This document shows, piece by piece, positions 42,279-53,060 of a stretch of 64,000 bases of DNA. The notes under the pieces are model-generated. The model was not told the DNA's origin, searched no databases, and saw nothing but the letters and a program-made list of their open reading frames with translations. Each line of letters opens with the position of its first letter. Positions within the stretch are counted from its first letter, which is position 1. The DNA is from Natribaculum breve (GTDB lineage Archaea > Halobacteriota > Halobacteria > Halobacteriales > Natrialbaceae), in the NCBI RefSeq assembly GCF_023008585.1, contig NZ_CP095390.1, positions 992,001 to 1,056,000 of the forward strand. Reading direction: 5' to 3'. Made by a program: the position numbers and the translations under genes.

Positions 42279-42569
42279 GTGACCGCAATCGCCAGACTCG
42301 AGATCATTCCGGTTCGTGAACAGCACATGTCAGACGAGATCGCCGCGGCCCTCGAGGCGCTCGACGAGTTCGACGTCACGTACGAACTGACGCCGATGGA
42401 CACGGTCGTCGAGGCGGACTCGATCGGCGAACTCTTCGACGCGACGAAGGCGGCCCACGACGCGGTCGACGGCGAGCGCGTCATCACGTCACTCGAGGTC
42501 GACGATCAGCGCGACCGCGAGCAACACGGGTCCGACCGCGTCGAGACGGTCGAGCGTCGACTCGGGTAG
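42279..42569 (+). CDS. MTH1187-family thiamine-binding-type protein
   Basis: A 96-aa alpha-beta protein of the MTH1187/YkoF-like family (formerly DUF77). ARLEIIPVREQHMSDEIA and YELTPMDTVVEADSIGELFDA match the family; members bind thiamine or related ligands and form ferredoxin-fold oligomers. GTG start at 42279 with a purine-rich GGAGGGG just upstream, one of the clearer ribosome-binding sites here. Divergent from the histidine kinase gene. Confidence 0.85.
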   Translation: MTAIARLEIIPVREQHMSDEIAAALEALDEFDVTYELTPMDTVVEADSIGELFDATKAAHDAVDGERVITSLEVDDQRDREQHGSDRVETVERRLG

Positions 42570-42649
42570 TCGACGGCGCGCTGGACGGGGTCGCTCGCAG
42601 CGCCCCTGTCATCTAATAGCATCGCCGTGGAACGACGACCGATCGGACC

Positions 42650-43273
42650 ATGATCGTCACGATTCCCATAGACGGCGTCGAACTCGAGGGAGAGTTGCTC
42701 GTTCCGGACGGGGCGAGCGGACTGGTCCTGTTCGCACACGGCAGCGGGAGCAGCAGACACAGCCCCCGAAACAACTTCGTGGCCGAACGACTCCGCGAGC
42801 GCGGCGTCGGAACGCTCCTGTTCGATCTGCTCACCGAGGCCGAAGACCAGACCTACGAGACGCGATTCGACATCCCGCTTTTGACCGACAGACTCGTCGG
42901 CGCGACCCGGTGGGTCCGAAGCCGGGACGAGACGAGCGACGTGTCGCTTGGCTACTTCGGGTCGAGTACCGGTTCGGCCGCCGCGTTGCGCGCCGCGGCA
43001 CGCGACGAGACGGACGCCGACGCCGTCGTCTCGCGCGGCGGGCGGGTCGACCTCGCCTCGGAAGTGATCGACCAGGTTACCGCGCCGACGCTGTTCGTCG
43101 TCGGCGGCAACGACCACCAGGTGCTCGAGTTGAACCGGGAGGCCTACGACGAGTTGCCGGGCGAGAAGGAACTCGAGGTCGTCGAGGGCGCGGGACACCT
43201 CTTCGAGGAGCCAGGTGCGCTCGAGTCGGTTGCGGACCTCGCGGCGGCGTGGTTCGCCGACCACCTCGAGTGA
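42650..43273 (+). CDS. Alpha/beta hydrolase (dienelactone hydrolase-like)
   Basis: A 207-aa single-domain hydrolase. An oxyanion-type LVLFAHGSGSSRHSPRN is near 26-41. The nucleophile elbow GYFGSSTGSAAAL is near 103-115 (Ser in GSSTG), the acid in VVGGNDHQ, and the catalytic His in GAGHLFEEPG. Its substrate is unknown; such haloarchaeal proteins are usually labelled dienelactone hydrolase or phosphoribosyltransferase-linked hydrolase. It has its own upstream region with a TAATAG patch about 34 nt before the ATG. Converges on the universal stress protein gene. Confidence 0.87.
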   Translation: MIVTIPIDGVELEGELLVPDGASGLVLFAHGSGSSRHSPRNNFVAERLRERGVGTLLFDLLTEAEDQTYETRFDIPLLTDRLVGATRWVRSRDETSDVSLGYFGSSTGSAAALRAAARDETDADAVVSRGGRVDLASEVIDQVTAPTLFVVGGNDHQVLELNREAYDELPGEKELEVVEGAGHLFEEPGALESVADLAAAWFADHLE

Positions 43274-43350
43274 CGCTGCCGGACGACAGTCGACGAACAC
43301 TCCATCGAGTCTCAGACCCGTCGCCGCTGACGACGGCCGTCGAGGCGTCG

Positions 43351-43977
43351 TTAGTCGTCGATCCGCGCGAGGCGGGCGTCGCCGGTCGCCGCGTCGACGT
43401 GGACGTGAACCGTTCCGTCGCCGGTTTCTGCCGGAACGATCCACGAGCCGCTCGTCCGATGGGGGTCCGCGGAGACCGACGCGTCCTCGTGACCCCGTTC
43501 TGCGAGCGCCTCGCGGGCGAGGTCGACGGCCTCCTCGTCCGTCGCGATCTCGACCTCGTCGCTCGTCCGGACGGTGACGACGGGAACGTCGGCGGTTCGG
43601 ACGACCTGTTCGGTGACGCTCCCGACGAGGACGCGATCGAGGCCCGTGCGAGCGTGCGTCCCCATGACGATCATGTCGACGTCGTTGTCCGCGACGTACG
43701 AGAGGATCTCCTCGTGGGGGACGCCGCGTCGGAGTTCGGTGACGACGTCGACGCCCTCCCGTTTTGCCTCGACCGCGACCCGTTCGACCGCCCGCTCTGC
43801 GGCACGTTCGCTCTCCGTCCGGCTCTCGTCGCTCTCGAGCGAGCCGTACGGTCCCTCACTGAGCACCGACAGCGCGTGCAGCGTCGCGTCGAACCGACGG
43901 GCGATCGCCGTCCCGTGGACGACCGCCGGTCGAGCGCCGGCGCTGCCGTCCGTCGGAACGAGAATGTGATTGTACAC
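43351..43977 (-). CDS. Universal stress protein with C-terminal extension
   Basis: 208 aa. A UspA domain (1-140) opens VYNHILVPTDGSAGA (GTG start) and holds the ATP-binding-type GTHARTGLDRVLVGSVTEQVV near 106-126. It is followed by about 65 extra residues (helix EEAVDLAREALAERGHE, then strands ending VHVHVDAATGDARLARID) that look like a small PepSY-like module. The role is stress response, with the precise partner unknown. A textbook TATA box is centred 26 nt before the start. Confidence 0.88.
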   Translation of the reverse strand: MYNHILVPTDGSAGARPAVVHGTAIARRFDATLHALSVLSEGPYGSLESDESRTESERAAERAVERVAVEAKREGVDVVTELRRGVPHEEILSYVADNDVDMIVMGTHARTGLDRVLVGSVTEQVVRTADVPVVTVRTSDEVEIATDEEAVDLAREALAERGHEDASVSADPHRTSGSWIVPAETGDGTVHVHVDAATGDARLARIDD

Positions 43978-43997
43978 GCGCGATTCTTGGGTCGGCG

Positions 43998-44007
43998 ATA
44001 TAAATAG
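43998..44007 (-). promoter_or_regulatory. TATA box of the universal stress protein gene
   Basis: CTATTTATAT on the minus strand is centred about 26 nt before the GTG start at 43977, the best-looking core promoter in the window. Leaderless transcription is expected. Confidence 0.65.
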
Positions 44008-44068
44008 ACTGTCGGACGACGCGGGTCACGTCACGCGCCGGTCACGATCGACCGGTCGTCGCTCGCGC

Positions 44069-45904
<1,836 letters not shown>

Positions 45905-45957
45905 TCCTGTTCGAAACGTCGCAAGGGCGCTACCTTACTTTTTCGCAACCGACAACG

Positions 45958-46635
45958 TCACCGCGAATCTTGCCGCCGACCTGCGAGTCGGCGCATAACT
46001 GCCGCTTCGGCCTTCTGGAGGTGGTTCGAGGCCGTCGACGGCGCACAGCCGAGAACGTCGGCGACGTCCGCGACCGAGCCGGTCCGGGGGACGTCGTAGT
46101 AGCCCACGTCGGTCGCGACGGCGACCGCCTCACGCTGTCGATCGGTCAGCGCCGTCGCGACCGTCCCGTACCGGCTGTCGTACTCGCCGATCTCGAGGAC
46201 GTCACACTCGATCTCGTCGGGAACGCCGTCGAGGAGCGTCTGCAAGTTCTCGCCGTCGCCGACGATCGTCATCGTCATCGCGGCCTCGTCGTCGTAGACG
46301 ATCGGCGGGACGACGACGAGTTCGAGCGTCGCGAACGCCTCCCTGAACAGTAGATCCTCTTCGCGCGTCCGCTGGCAGGCGTAGACGTACAGCGAGTCGT
46401 CGTCGATCGCCGTGAGGTCGTACTCGAGGATCGACGCGACGTCGTCGACTGCGGCCCGGTACCGGTCGCGGTCGGTCACCTCGACGTAGAACAGTTCGTA
46501 CTCGATCTCCTCGTCGGGCAGGAGGTTCCAGGCCCGCAACTCCTCGTAGACGACGACGTCTCCGTGGCGGATGAACTCCTGCATCGGATGGAGCATCCAG
46601 TCGGGCTGGCGAAACCGGACCTCGAGGAACTTCAC
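45958..46635 (-). CDS. Bat-type HTH_10 transcription regulator
   Basis: A 225-aa protein with a Bat-specific N-terminal sensory domain (KFLEVRFRQPDWMLHPMQEF) and a C-terminal HTH_10 (LTDRQREAVAVATDVGYYDV; VADVLGCAPSTASNHLQKAE at about 190-209). It lacks PAS domains and membrane helices. It sits between pccX and pccA on the same strand, 53 nt before pccA, so it probably controls the carboxylase genes. That link is inference from position. Confidence 0.88.
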   Translation of the reverse strand: MKFLEVRFRQPDWMLHPMQEFIRHGDVVVYEELRAWNLLPDEEIEYELFYVEVTDRDRYRAAVDDVASILEYDLTAIDDDSLYVYACQRTREEDLLFREAFATLELVVVPPIVYDDEAAMTMTIVGDGENLQTLLDGVPDEIECDVLEIGEYDSRYGTVATALTDRQREAVAVATDVGYYDVPRTGSVADVADVLGCAPSTASNHLQKAEAAVMRRLAGRRQDSR

Positions 46636-46723
46636 GCTGGAGGCGACGGTTACGACGGGATCACACTTAAACCGTGAGATCGAGTCGACGGTTCGAAAAC
46701 GGAGACGAGATCGCAGAGGGCGG

Positions 46724-47050
46724 TCAGAAACGGTCCGTCCGGCCGGCTGCGGCCCACGCGTTCGTCGGTGCGGTCGTCGGGACTCTGACGGACCGGCCCT
46801 GCTGTCCGCGGACGCGGCCGGCGAACGACCAGCGCTTGCCGTCCCAGGTCTCCTCGCTCGCCGCTGCCGCCGCGGCGGCGGCGAGCTCTACGTCGCGGAC
46901 GTGTGCGCCGATCGCCGCGACGATGGCCGCCGCCTCCTCCTCGGTCGCGTCGTCGGGGAGCACGAGTTCGGCGTCCGCGGGGAGGACGTCCTCGAGTGGG
47001 TCGGGGTCGTCGACCGGGTCGCCGTTGGCAGGTGTCGATTGCGAAGCCAT
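46724..47050 (-). CDS. pccX: Small third subunit of acyl-CoA carboxylase (PccX / epsilon-like)
   Basis: 108 aa. An acidic first half ([20 protein letters not shown]) is followed by a short helix with [20 protein letters not shown], an Ala run, and a tryptophan motif [14 protein letters not shown], which is the shape of acyl-CoA carboxylase epsilon-type subunits. A small PccX protein needed for haloarchaeal propionyl-CoA carboxylase activity has been described in Haloferax; the position directly after pccB fits. Its ATG shares one base with the pccB stop (TAATG). Confidence 0.78.
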   Translation of the reverse strand: MASQSTPANGDPVDDPDPLEDVLPADAELVLPDDATEEEAAAIVAAIGAHVRDVELAAAAAAAASEETWDGKRWSFAGRVRGQQGRSVRVPTTAPTNAWAAAGRTDRF

Positions 47051-48600
47051 TACAGTGGGATGTTGCCGTGTTTCTTGTCGGGGTTCTCTTCGCGTTTCGT
47101 CTCGAGCATCTCCAGGTCGTCGATCAGTCGCGGTCGGGTCTCGGTGGGGAGGATGACGTCGTCGAGGAAGCCCTTGTCAGTCGCGGTGTAGGGGTTGGCG
47201 AACTCCTCGCGGTACTCCTCGATGAGTTCGTCCCGCAGGGCGTCTGGGTCGTCGGCCTCGGCGAGTTCCTCGCGGTAGAGGATGTTGACGGCACCCTGTG
47301 GACCCATGACGGCGATCTCGGCGGTCGGCCAGGCGTAGTTGACGTCCGCGCCGAGGTTCTTCGAGGCCATGACGCAGTAGGCTCCGCCGTAGGCCTTGCG
47401 CGTGATGACGGTCAAAAGCGGCACCGTTGCCTCGGAGTAGGCGTACAGCAGTTTCGCGCCGTGGCGGATGATGCCGCGGTGTTCCTGGTCGGTGCCGGGC
47501 ATGTAGCCGGGGACGTCGACGAAGGTGACGATCGGGATGTTAAAGGAGTCACAGAAGCGGACGAACCGCGACCCCTTCATCGAGGCGTCGACGGTGAGCG
47601 TCCCCGCGTTGACCCGCGGCTGGTTCGCGACGATCCCGACCGAACGGCCGTCGAGTCGGCCGAAGCCGACGACGATGTTCTGGGCGAAGTTCTCCGCGAC
47701 CTCGAAGAACGACCCCTCGTCGACGACGCTGTCGATGACGTCGACCATGTCGTATGGCTTCTGGGGACTCTCGGGGACGATCGACTCGAGCGCCTCGTCC
47801 CGGCGGTCGGGATCGTCCCACGGCTCGACGCGCGGCGGGTCCTCGACGTTGTTCTGTGGGAGATACGAGAGCAGGCGCTTGATGTCGTCGAGCGCCTGTT
47901 CCTCGCTCTCGCAGGCGAACTGGGCGACGCCGGTCTTGTCGGCGTGGGTCATCGCCCCGCCGAGTTCCTCGTGGGTGACCTCCTCGCCGGTGACGGTCTT
48001 GGTGACGCCGGGCCCGGTGATGTACATGTGGCTCGTGTCTTTCACCATGAAGATGAAGTCGGTGATCGACGGGGAGTAGACCGCCCCGCCGGCACACGGG
48101 CCCATGATCGCCGAAATCTGGGGGACGACGCCGCTCGCCTCCTGGTTGCGCCGGAAGATCTCCGTGAAGCCGGCGAGGCTCTTGACGCCCTCCTGGATAC
48201 GTGCGCCGGCGGAGTCGTTCAGGCCGACGATGGGAGCGCCGACCTCCATCGCCATGTCCATCACCTTGGTGATCTTCTCGGCGAACACCTCGCCGAGCGA
48301 GCCGCCGAAGACGGTGAAGTCGTGGGCGAAGACGAAGACGGTCCGGCCGTTGACCTCGCCGTAGCCGGTGACGACGCCGTCGCCGAGGATCTTCTGTTCT
48401 TCCATCCCGAACTGGCTCGTCTGGTGGGTTCGGAGCTGGTCGAACTCGGTGAAGGTGCCGTCGTCGAGGAAGTATTCGATCCGCTCGCGGGCGGTCATCT
48501 TCCCCTTCTCGTGCTGGCGCTCGATTCGGTCCTCTCCACCGCCCTTGAGGGCCTCTTCGCGCATTTCCTCGAGTTCGTCGATACGCTCTTCCATCGTCAT
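47050..48600 (-). CDS. pccB: Propionyl/acetyl-CoA carboxylase carboxyltransferase subunit
   Basis: A 516-aa crotonase-fold carboxyltransferase. Family motifs are [15 protein letters not shown] near 35-49, [27 protein letters not shown], the oxyanion [12 protein letters not shown] near 178-189, and [14 protein letters not shown]. It transfers carboxyl from biotin on PccA to propionyl-CoA or acetyl-CoA. The frame is open upstream to 48885, but the ATG at 48600 ([10 protein letters not shown]) is the conserved start. It leads pccB-pccX-regulator-pccA. Confidence 0.95.
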   Translation of the reverse strand: MTMEERIDELEEMREEALKGGGEDRIERQHEKGKMTARERIEYFLDDGTFTEFDQLRTHQTSQFGMEEQKILGDGVVTGYGEVNGRTVFVFAHDFTVFGGSLGEVFAEKITKVMDMAMEVGAPIVGLNDSAGARIQEGVKSLAGFTEIFRRNQEASGVVPQISAIMGPCAGGAVYSPSITDFIFMVKDTSHMYITGPGVTKTVTGEEVTHEELGGAMTHADKTGVAQFACESEEQALDDIKRLLSYLPQNNVEDPPRVEPWDDPDRRDEALESIVPESPQKPYDMVDVIDSVVDEGSFFEVAENFAQNIVVGFGRLDGRSVGIVANQPRVNAGTLTVDASMKGSRFVRFCDSFNIPIVTFVDVPGYMPGTDQEHRGIIRHGAKLLYAYSEATVPLLTVITRKAYGGAYCVMASKNLGADVNYAWPTAEIAVMGPQGAVNILYREELAEADDPDALRDELIEEYREEFANPYTATDKGFLDDVILPTETRPRLIDDLEMLETKREENPDKKHGNIPL

Positions 48601-48848
48601 AGCTGAGCCCTCCCGTGACGAGTCATTGTGCGGTGCAAGGTTAAGGGGCACAAAAAGCGTTCTGCAACGACACAATGTTGGCCGCGGATTCGACGACGGT
48701 GAGCGATCGAGCCGCCCGGATTTCCCGTGTAGCGCCGCCGATCCGGACGAATCGGTCACGTCACCCTCGTGGCAAATTGTGTCGGCAAATGGCCCGGTAC
48801 AGCGCCTCGCGTGACCTGTCGACGTGGTAGGCAACGTCTCACATAAAA

Positions 48849-48857
48849 TCTTTATAC
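48849..48857 (+). promoter_or_regulatory. TATA box of the binding-protein gene
   Basis: TCTTTATAC is centred about 26 nt before the ATG at 48879. The rest of the 278-nt divergent spacer towards pccB contains no gene or clear repeat. Confidence 0.6.
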
Positions 48858-48878
48858 CTCCTCTTGTCTTGTAGGGAC

Positions 48879-50108
48879 ATGGCACGAAAGATCGGCAGAC
48901 GAAAAGTGCTCGAGGGGCTCGGTGCAGCAGGTGCGGTCGGCGTCGCTGGCTGTCTGGGTGGAAACGGCGGCGGTGACGCCGACGCGATGGTCGGCGTCCT
49001 CCAGCCCGTCACCGGCGACCTGGGGAACCTCGGCGGCCCGATCCGGGACGCGGCGATCCTGCCCGGAACGCAACTCGAGAACGAGGGCGTCGACTTCACC
49101 GTCGACATCCGCGAGGAAGACACCGAAACCAGCGCCGAGGCCGGCGTCAGCGGTGCCCAGTCGCTCGTCGACGCGGGCTATCCGGCGATCACGGGCGCTG
49201 CGTCGTCCCAGACGACGATCACGGTCGCCGAGGACGTCCTGATTCCGAACGAGGTCGTCGGCATCTCCCCCGCGAGTACCGCACCCGCCATCACCAACCT
49301 CGAGGACGACGACTTCATCTTCCGAACCTGTCCGAGCGACGCGCTCCAGGGGGAGGTCATGGCACAGGTCGCCTACGAGGAACGTGACCTCGAGTCGGCC
49401 GCCTCGTTCTACCTGAACAACGACTACGGCCAGCAACTGTCGGACTCGTTCGTCGGCGCGTTCGAGGACCTGGGTGGCGAGGTCACGGACGCCGTCCCGT
49501 TCGAGAAAGAGCAGCCGTCGTACACCGCCGCACTCGAGACCGCCCTGCAGGGCGAACCGGACGCGATGATCGTCATCGGCTACCCGGCCAGCGGCGAGCA
49601 GATCTTCCGGGACTACTACGCCGACTTCGACACCGGCGAGACGATCATGGTGACCGACGGCCTCCGCGACAGCGAACTACCCGGCAACGCCGACAATCCG
49701 ATGGACAACGTCGTGGGAACGGCCCCGCTCGCCGCCGGGCCGGAAGAGGAGGCGTTCGTCGAACTCTTCCAGGACGAGTACGACAGCGACCCCGGCGTGT
49801 TCACCGCCCAGGCCTACGACGCGACGGCCGTGATCACCCTCGCGAGCATCGCCGCCGGCGAGACGAGCGGCCCCGCAGTCCGCGACAACATCCGCGAGGT
49901 CGCGAACCCTGGTGGGGAAGAGGTCGGTCCGAGCAACCTGGCCGACGGCCTCCAGATGGTCGCCGACGGCGAAGAAGTCCAGTACGTGGGTGCCTCGAGC
50001 AGCGTCGACTTCGACGACAACGGCGACATGCAGGCGGTCACCTACGAGATCTTCGAGTTCGGCGACGACGGCATCGAGACGGTCAACGAGATCGACTTCG
50101 AAGCGTAG
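48879..50108 (+). CDS. livK: Branched-chain amino acid-type ABC transporter substrate-binding lipoprotein
   Basis: 409 aa. A Tat-lipoprotein signal has twin arginines in IGRRKVLEGLGAAG and the lipobox VAGC (Cys about 24). The mature periplasmic-binding fold is of the Leu/Ile/Val type: VGVLQPVTGDLGNLGGPIRDA, GAASSQTTITVAED and FYLNNDYGQQLSDSFV. It captures the ligand outside the membrane for the LivHMGF transporter. The ligand may be branched-chain amino acids, urea or another small acid. Unusually, it is transcribed towards the other transporter genes rather than with them. Confidence 0.92.
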   Translation: MARKIGRRKVLEGLGAAGAVGVAGCLGGNGGGDADAMVGVLQPVTGDLGNLGGPIRDAAILPGTQLENEGVDFTVDIREEDTETSAEAGVSGAQSLVDAGYPAITGAASSQTTITVAEDVLIPNEVVGISPASTAPAITNLEDDDFIFRTCPSDALQGEVMAQVAYEERDLESAASFYLNNDYGQQLSDSFVGAFEDLGGEVTDAVPFEKEQPSYTAALETALQGEPDAMIVIGYPASGEQIFRDYYADFDTGETIMVTDGLRDSELPGNADNPMDNVVGTAPLAAGPEEEAFVELFQDEYDSDPGVFTAQAYDATAVITLASIAAGETSGPAVRDNIREVANPGGEEVGPSNLADGLQMVADGEEVQYVGASSSVDFDDNGDMQAVTYEIFEFGDDGIETVNEIDFEA

Positions 50109-50177
50109 TCGACTCGAGAGCACTCGCGTTTTTCGGAACCCGTTCGACCGCGACGGTCCAGTCTCGAGGCGGCGACG
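50109..50177. terminator. Convergent terminator region between livK and livF
   Basis: The 69 nt between the two stop codons contain a short inverted GACTCGAGAG/CACTCGCG area followed by GTTTTTC, a T-run of the kind that ends archaeal transcripts. Weak evidence; only one such run is seen. Confidence 0.35.
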
Positions 50178-50882
50178 TTAGCCGCCGAGGAAGTCCTGGC
50201 GCACCTGTTCGTCGGCGAGCAACGCGTCGCCGCTGTCCACGTATCTGTTCTGGCCCTGCACGAGGACGTAGCCCCGGTCACAGCGTCGCAGCGCCTCCTT
50301 CGCGTTCTGCTCGACGAGCAGGACCGCCGTCCCGTCGTCGTTGATCTCGTCGATCCGGTCGAACATGTCGTCGACGAGGTCGGGAGCGAGCCCGGCGCTT
50401 GGCTCGTCGAGCATCAGCAGGTCCGGGTCGAGCATCAGCGCCCGCCCCATCGCGAGCATCTGCTGTTGCCCCCCGCTCATCGTCCCCGCCTTCTGGGACT
50501 TGCGCTCCTCGAGGATCGGGAACCGATCGAAGATGCGCTCGAGACGGTCTTCCGGAACCTCGTCCAAGATGTACGCACCCATCTCGAGGTTCTCCATGAC
50601 CGACAGCGACGGGAAGACGTTGTCGTTCTGCGGGACGTAGCCGATGCCGGTCGTGATGATGTCCTCGGGCCGGTAGCCGCTGATCTCCTGGTCGTCGAAG
50701 TCGACCGAGCCGCCCATGTACGTCGTCAGCCCGAAGATCGACTTCATCACCGTCGACTTCCCCGCCCCGTTCGGGCCGACGATGGTGACGTACTCGCCCG
50801 CATCGACGGCGAGGTCGACGTCCTCCAGGATCTGCAGGTCGCCATAGCCCGCGTCGAGACTCGAGACTTCGAGCAGCGCCAT
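50178..50882 (-). CDS. livF: Branched-chain amino acid-type ABC transporter ATPase LivF
   Basis: A 234-aa ABC ATPase: Walker A GPNGAGKST at about 36-44, Q-loop YVPQNDNVF, signature MSGGQQQMLAMGRALM, Walker B DLLMLDEPSAGLAP, switch His region VEQNA. The short C-terminus YVLVQGQNRYVDSG is LivF-typical. It is the last gene of livH-livM-livG-livF, starting within the livG stop. Confidence 0.95.
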   Translation of the reverse strand: MALLEVSSLDAGYGDLQILEDVDLAVDAGEYVTIVGPNGAGKSTVMKSIFGLTTYMGGSVDFDDQEISGYRPEDIITTGIGYVPQNDNVFPSLSVMENLEMGAYILDEVPEDRLERIFDRFPILEERKSQKAGTMSGGQQQMLAMGRALMLDPDLLMLDEPSAGLAPDLVDDMFDRIDEINDDGTAVLLVEQNAKEALRRCDRGYVLVQGQNRYVDSGDALLADEQVRQDFLGG

Positions 50883-51721
50883 CAGACGTCACCCCCGAGG
50901 TACGCCTCGATGACCTCCTCGTTCGACGTGATGTCGTCGGCGGTACCCTCCGCCAGGACAGCACCCTGGTGCATGACGATGATGTGTTCACAGTGGTTCA
51001 TAATGACGTCCATGTCGTGCTCGACGAGCAGGAACGTGTAGCCCTCCGCCTGGAGTTCGTGGATGTGCCCCAGGAGCTTCTTCTCGAGGGAGGGGTTGAC
51101 GCCCGCCATCGGCTCGTCGAGCAACAGCATCTCCGGGTCGGTCAACAGCGCCCGGGCCATCTCGAGCAGCTTTCGCTGCCCGCCCGAGAGGTTCCCGGCG
51201 TACTCCTCGGCCAGGTGGTCGATCTCGAAGAACTCGAGGGTCTCCCAGGCGCGTTCTCGCATCCGCTCTTCCTGTTCGACGACCTCCCCTCTGGCGACCG
51301 GCGCGACCGACCGCCACAGCGACTCCCCGAGCTGGCCTTTCGGCGCGAGCATCATGTTCTCGAGGACGGTCATCTCGGGGAACTCGCGGGCGATCTGGAA
51401 CGTCCGGACGAGGCCGCGATTTGCGACCTCGTGTGGCTCGAGTCCCGTGATCTCTTCGCCGTCGAAGACGACCGAGCCCGCGTTCGGCGTGTGGACGCCC
51501 GTGATGCAGTTGAACGTCGTCGACTTGCCCGCACCGTTGGGGCCGATCAGGCCGGTGATCGACCCCCGTTCGACGCCGAAACTCGCGCCGTCGACGGCGA
51601 CGATGCCGCCGAAGCGCTTCTCGAGGTCGCGGATCTCGAGGATCGGCGCGTCGGTCGATCGGCGTTCGGTCTCGGTCGTCGTCTGCTCGTCTGCTGGCGC
51701 TTCGGTTTCGACGTCACTCAT
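50882..51721 (-). CDS. livG: Branched-chain amino acid-type ABC transporter ATPase LivG
   Basis: A 279-aa ABC ATPase with Walker A GPNGAGKST, signature LSGGQRKLLEMARALL, Walker B EMLLLDEPMAGVNP and the LivG-typical FNCITGVHTPNAGSV. A Thr/Glu-rich N-tail of about 25 residues precedes the domain. The ATG at 51721 overlaps the livM stop by 8 nt; a GTG at 51730 is an alternative start. Pairs with LivF as the ATPase heterodimer on the cytosolic face. Confidence 0.94.
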   Translation of the reverse strand: MSDVETEAPADEQTTTETERRSTDAPILEIRDLEKRFGGIVAVDGASFGVERGSITGLIGPNGAGKSTTFNCITGVHTPNAGSVVFDGEEITGLEPHEVANRGLVRTFQIAREFPEMTVLENMMLAPKGQLGESLWRSVAPVARGEVVEQEERMRERAWETLEFFEIDHLAEEYAGNLSGGQRKLLEMARALLTDPEMLLLDEPMAGVNPSLEKKLLGHIHELQAEGYTFLLVEHDMDVIMNHCEHIIVMHQGAVLAEGTADDITSNEEVIEAYLGGDV

Positions 51722-53060
51722 CGGTCTCACCTCCGTCCGTCACGGCGGGACGACGCGAGAGGTCGGTCGCCGCCGCGATCTCTTTGCGGTGGCCGAGCAG
51801 GCCGTCGGGTCGCCAGATCATCAGCACGATCAGGACGACGCCGATGAAGATGAAGCGGATCTCGTCGAGACTGCCGATCAGGTAGCCGACGAGCGGCATC
51901 GGGTCGAACGACCCAAGCGAGGCGAACGCGTCGTAGATCGTCGGTGGCGCGCGGACGTCGAAGTTCGCCCGGGCGATCGACCGGATGAAGCGGGGACCCT
52001 CCCAGAGGAACGCGGCGAAGACGAAGCCGCCGACGATGCTCCCGGTGTTCGACCCCGACCCGCCGACGATGAGCGCGACGAAGATGTAGAACGTGACGAT
52101 CGGCATGAAGTTGTTCGGGCTGACGAGCGTGCGACTGCCCTGCCAGAGGATGCCCGCGAGGCCCATCAGCGCGCAACCGAGCATGAAGACCTTGATCTTC
52201 GTGCGGTTCGTGTTCTTTCCGAGCGATCGGGCTGCGAGTTCGTCCTCACGGATCGCCTTCAACACCCGCCCGAACGGGGAGTAGGCGATCCGGGTCAACA
52301 GCACGTAGAAGGCGACGACGAAGCCGATCAACACGAGCGTGTACGTGCCCTGTATCATGATCGATCTCGTGACCCCCAATGCACCTCCCAGTCCGAACAG
52401 CACGTCGCCGAGGATCGTCGGATCGCCGCCGCGCTCGCCACCGGCGAACAGCAGGTAGTTGGCGATTACGTCGGTCGACGGAGCCCGGATGCCGCTGCCG
52501 CCGCCGGTCCCGAGTTCGACCGTCGGTACGGTGATCGATCCAATGCTGTACCCGCCGAGTTCGAACGAGCGCAGCGATCTCGAGAGCATGGCCCGGCGGA
52601 TGATCTCGGAGAGGCCGAGTGTAACGATCGCAAAGTAGTCCGCGCGCACGCGAAGCGCTGGCAAGGCGGCGACGAACCCGACGGCTGCGGCGGCGATCAT
52701 GCCCCCGACGACGCCGACGATCAGCGGCAGTCCGAGTCCGGGCGGCGAGCCGTCCGGTGCGGCGGTCAGCATCGCCATCGTGTACGCGCCGACGGCCATG
52801 AACCCGGCGACGCCGATGTTGAACAGCCCGGTGTACCCCCAGTGGAGGTTGAGCGCGAGCGCGGTGAGCGCGTAGACGGCCGCGAAGAACGTGATCTGCT
52901 GGAAGGTGCCGACGATCGAGTTGACGCCGACGCCGAACGCCAGCCCGACGACGGCGAAGAGGGCGTACGTCGCCAGGACGATCCCGCCGACGAGCAAGAC
53001 GTCGCGTATCCACTGTGGCTGCCTCGAGAGCGCCTCGGAGACGTCGTCTCTCGCCGTCAT
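51714..53060 (-). CDS. livM: Branched-chain amino acid-type ABC permease LivM
   Basis: A 448-aa permease with about nine or ten membrane helices. The conserved YALTALALNLHWGYTGLFNIG near 65-85 and AIREDELAARSLGKNTNRTKI (the coupling helix for the ATPases) near 276-296 identify LivM. Extra loops (GTGGGSGIRAPSTD) lengthen it relative to bacterial proteins. The start ATG at 53060 overlaps the livH stop (ATGA); a longer open frame upstream is only the overlap with livH. Confidence 0.93.
   Translation of the reverse strand: MTARDDVSEALSRQPQWIRDVLLVGGIVLATYALFAVVGLAFGVGVNSIVGTFQQITFFAAVYALTALALNLHWGYTGLFNIGVAGFMAVGAYTMAMLTAAPDGSPPGLGLPLIVGVVGGMIAAAAVGFVAALPALRVRADYFAIVTLGLSEIIRRAMLSRSLRSFELGGYSIGSITVPTVELGTGGGSGIRAPSTDVIANYLLFAGGERGGDPTILGDVLFGLGGALGVTRSIMIQGTYTLVLIGFVVAFYVLLTRIAYSPFGRVLKAIREDELAARSLGKNTNRTKIKVFMLGCALMGLAGILWQGSRTLVSPNNFMPIVTFYIFVALIVGGSGSNTGSIVGGFVFAAFLWEGPRFIRSIARANFDVRAPPTIYDAFASLGSFDPMPLVGYLIGSLDEIRFIFIGVVLIVLMIWRPDGLLGHRKEIAAATDLSRRPAVTDGGETDE

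Noticed and set aside
43978..44068. A tRNA or small RNA between the universal stress protein and pccA
   Set aside because: No cloverleaf-type arms or TTCRANNY loop is seen; the region is explained by a TATA box and a short spacer.
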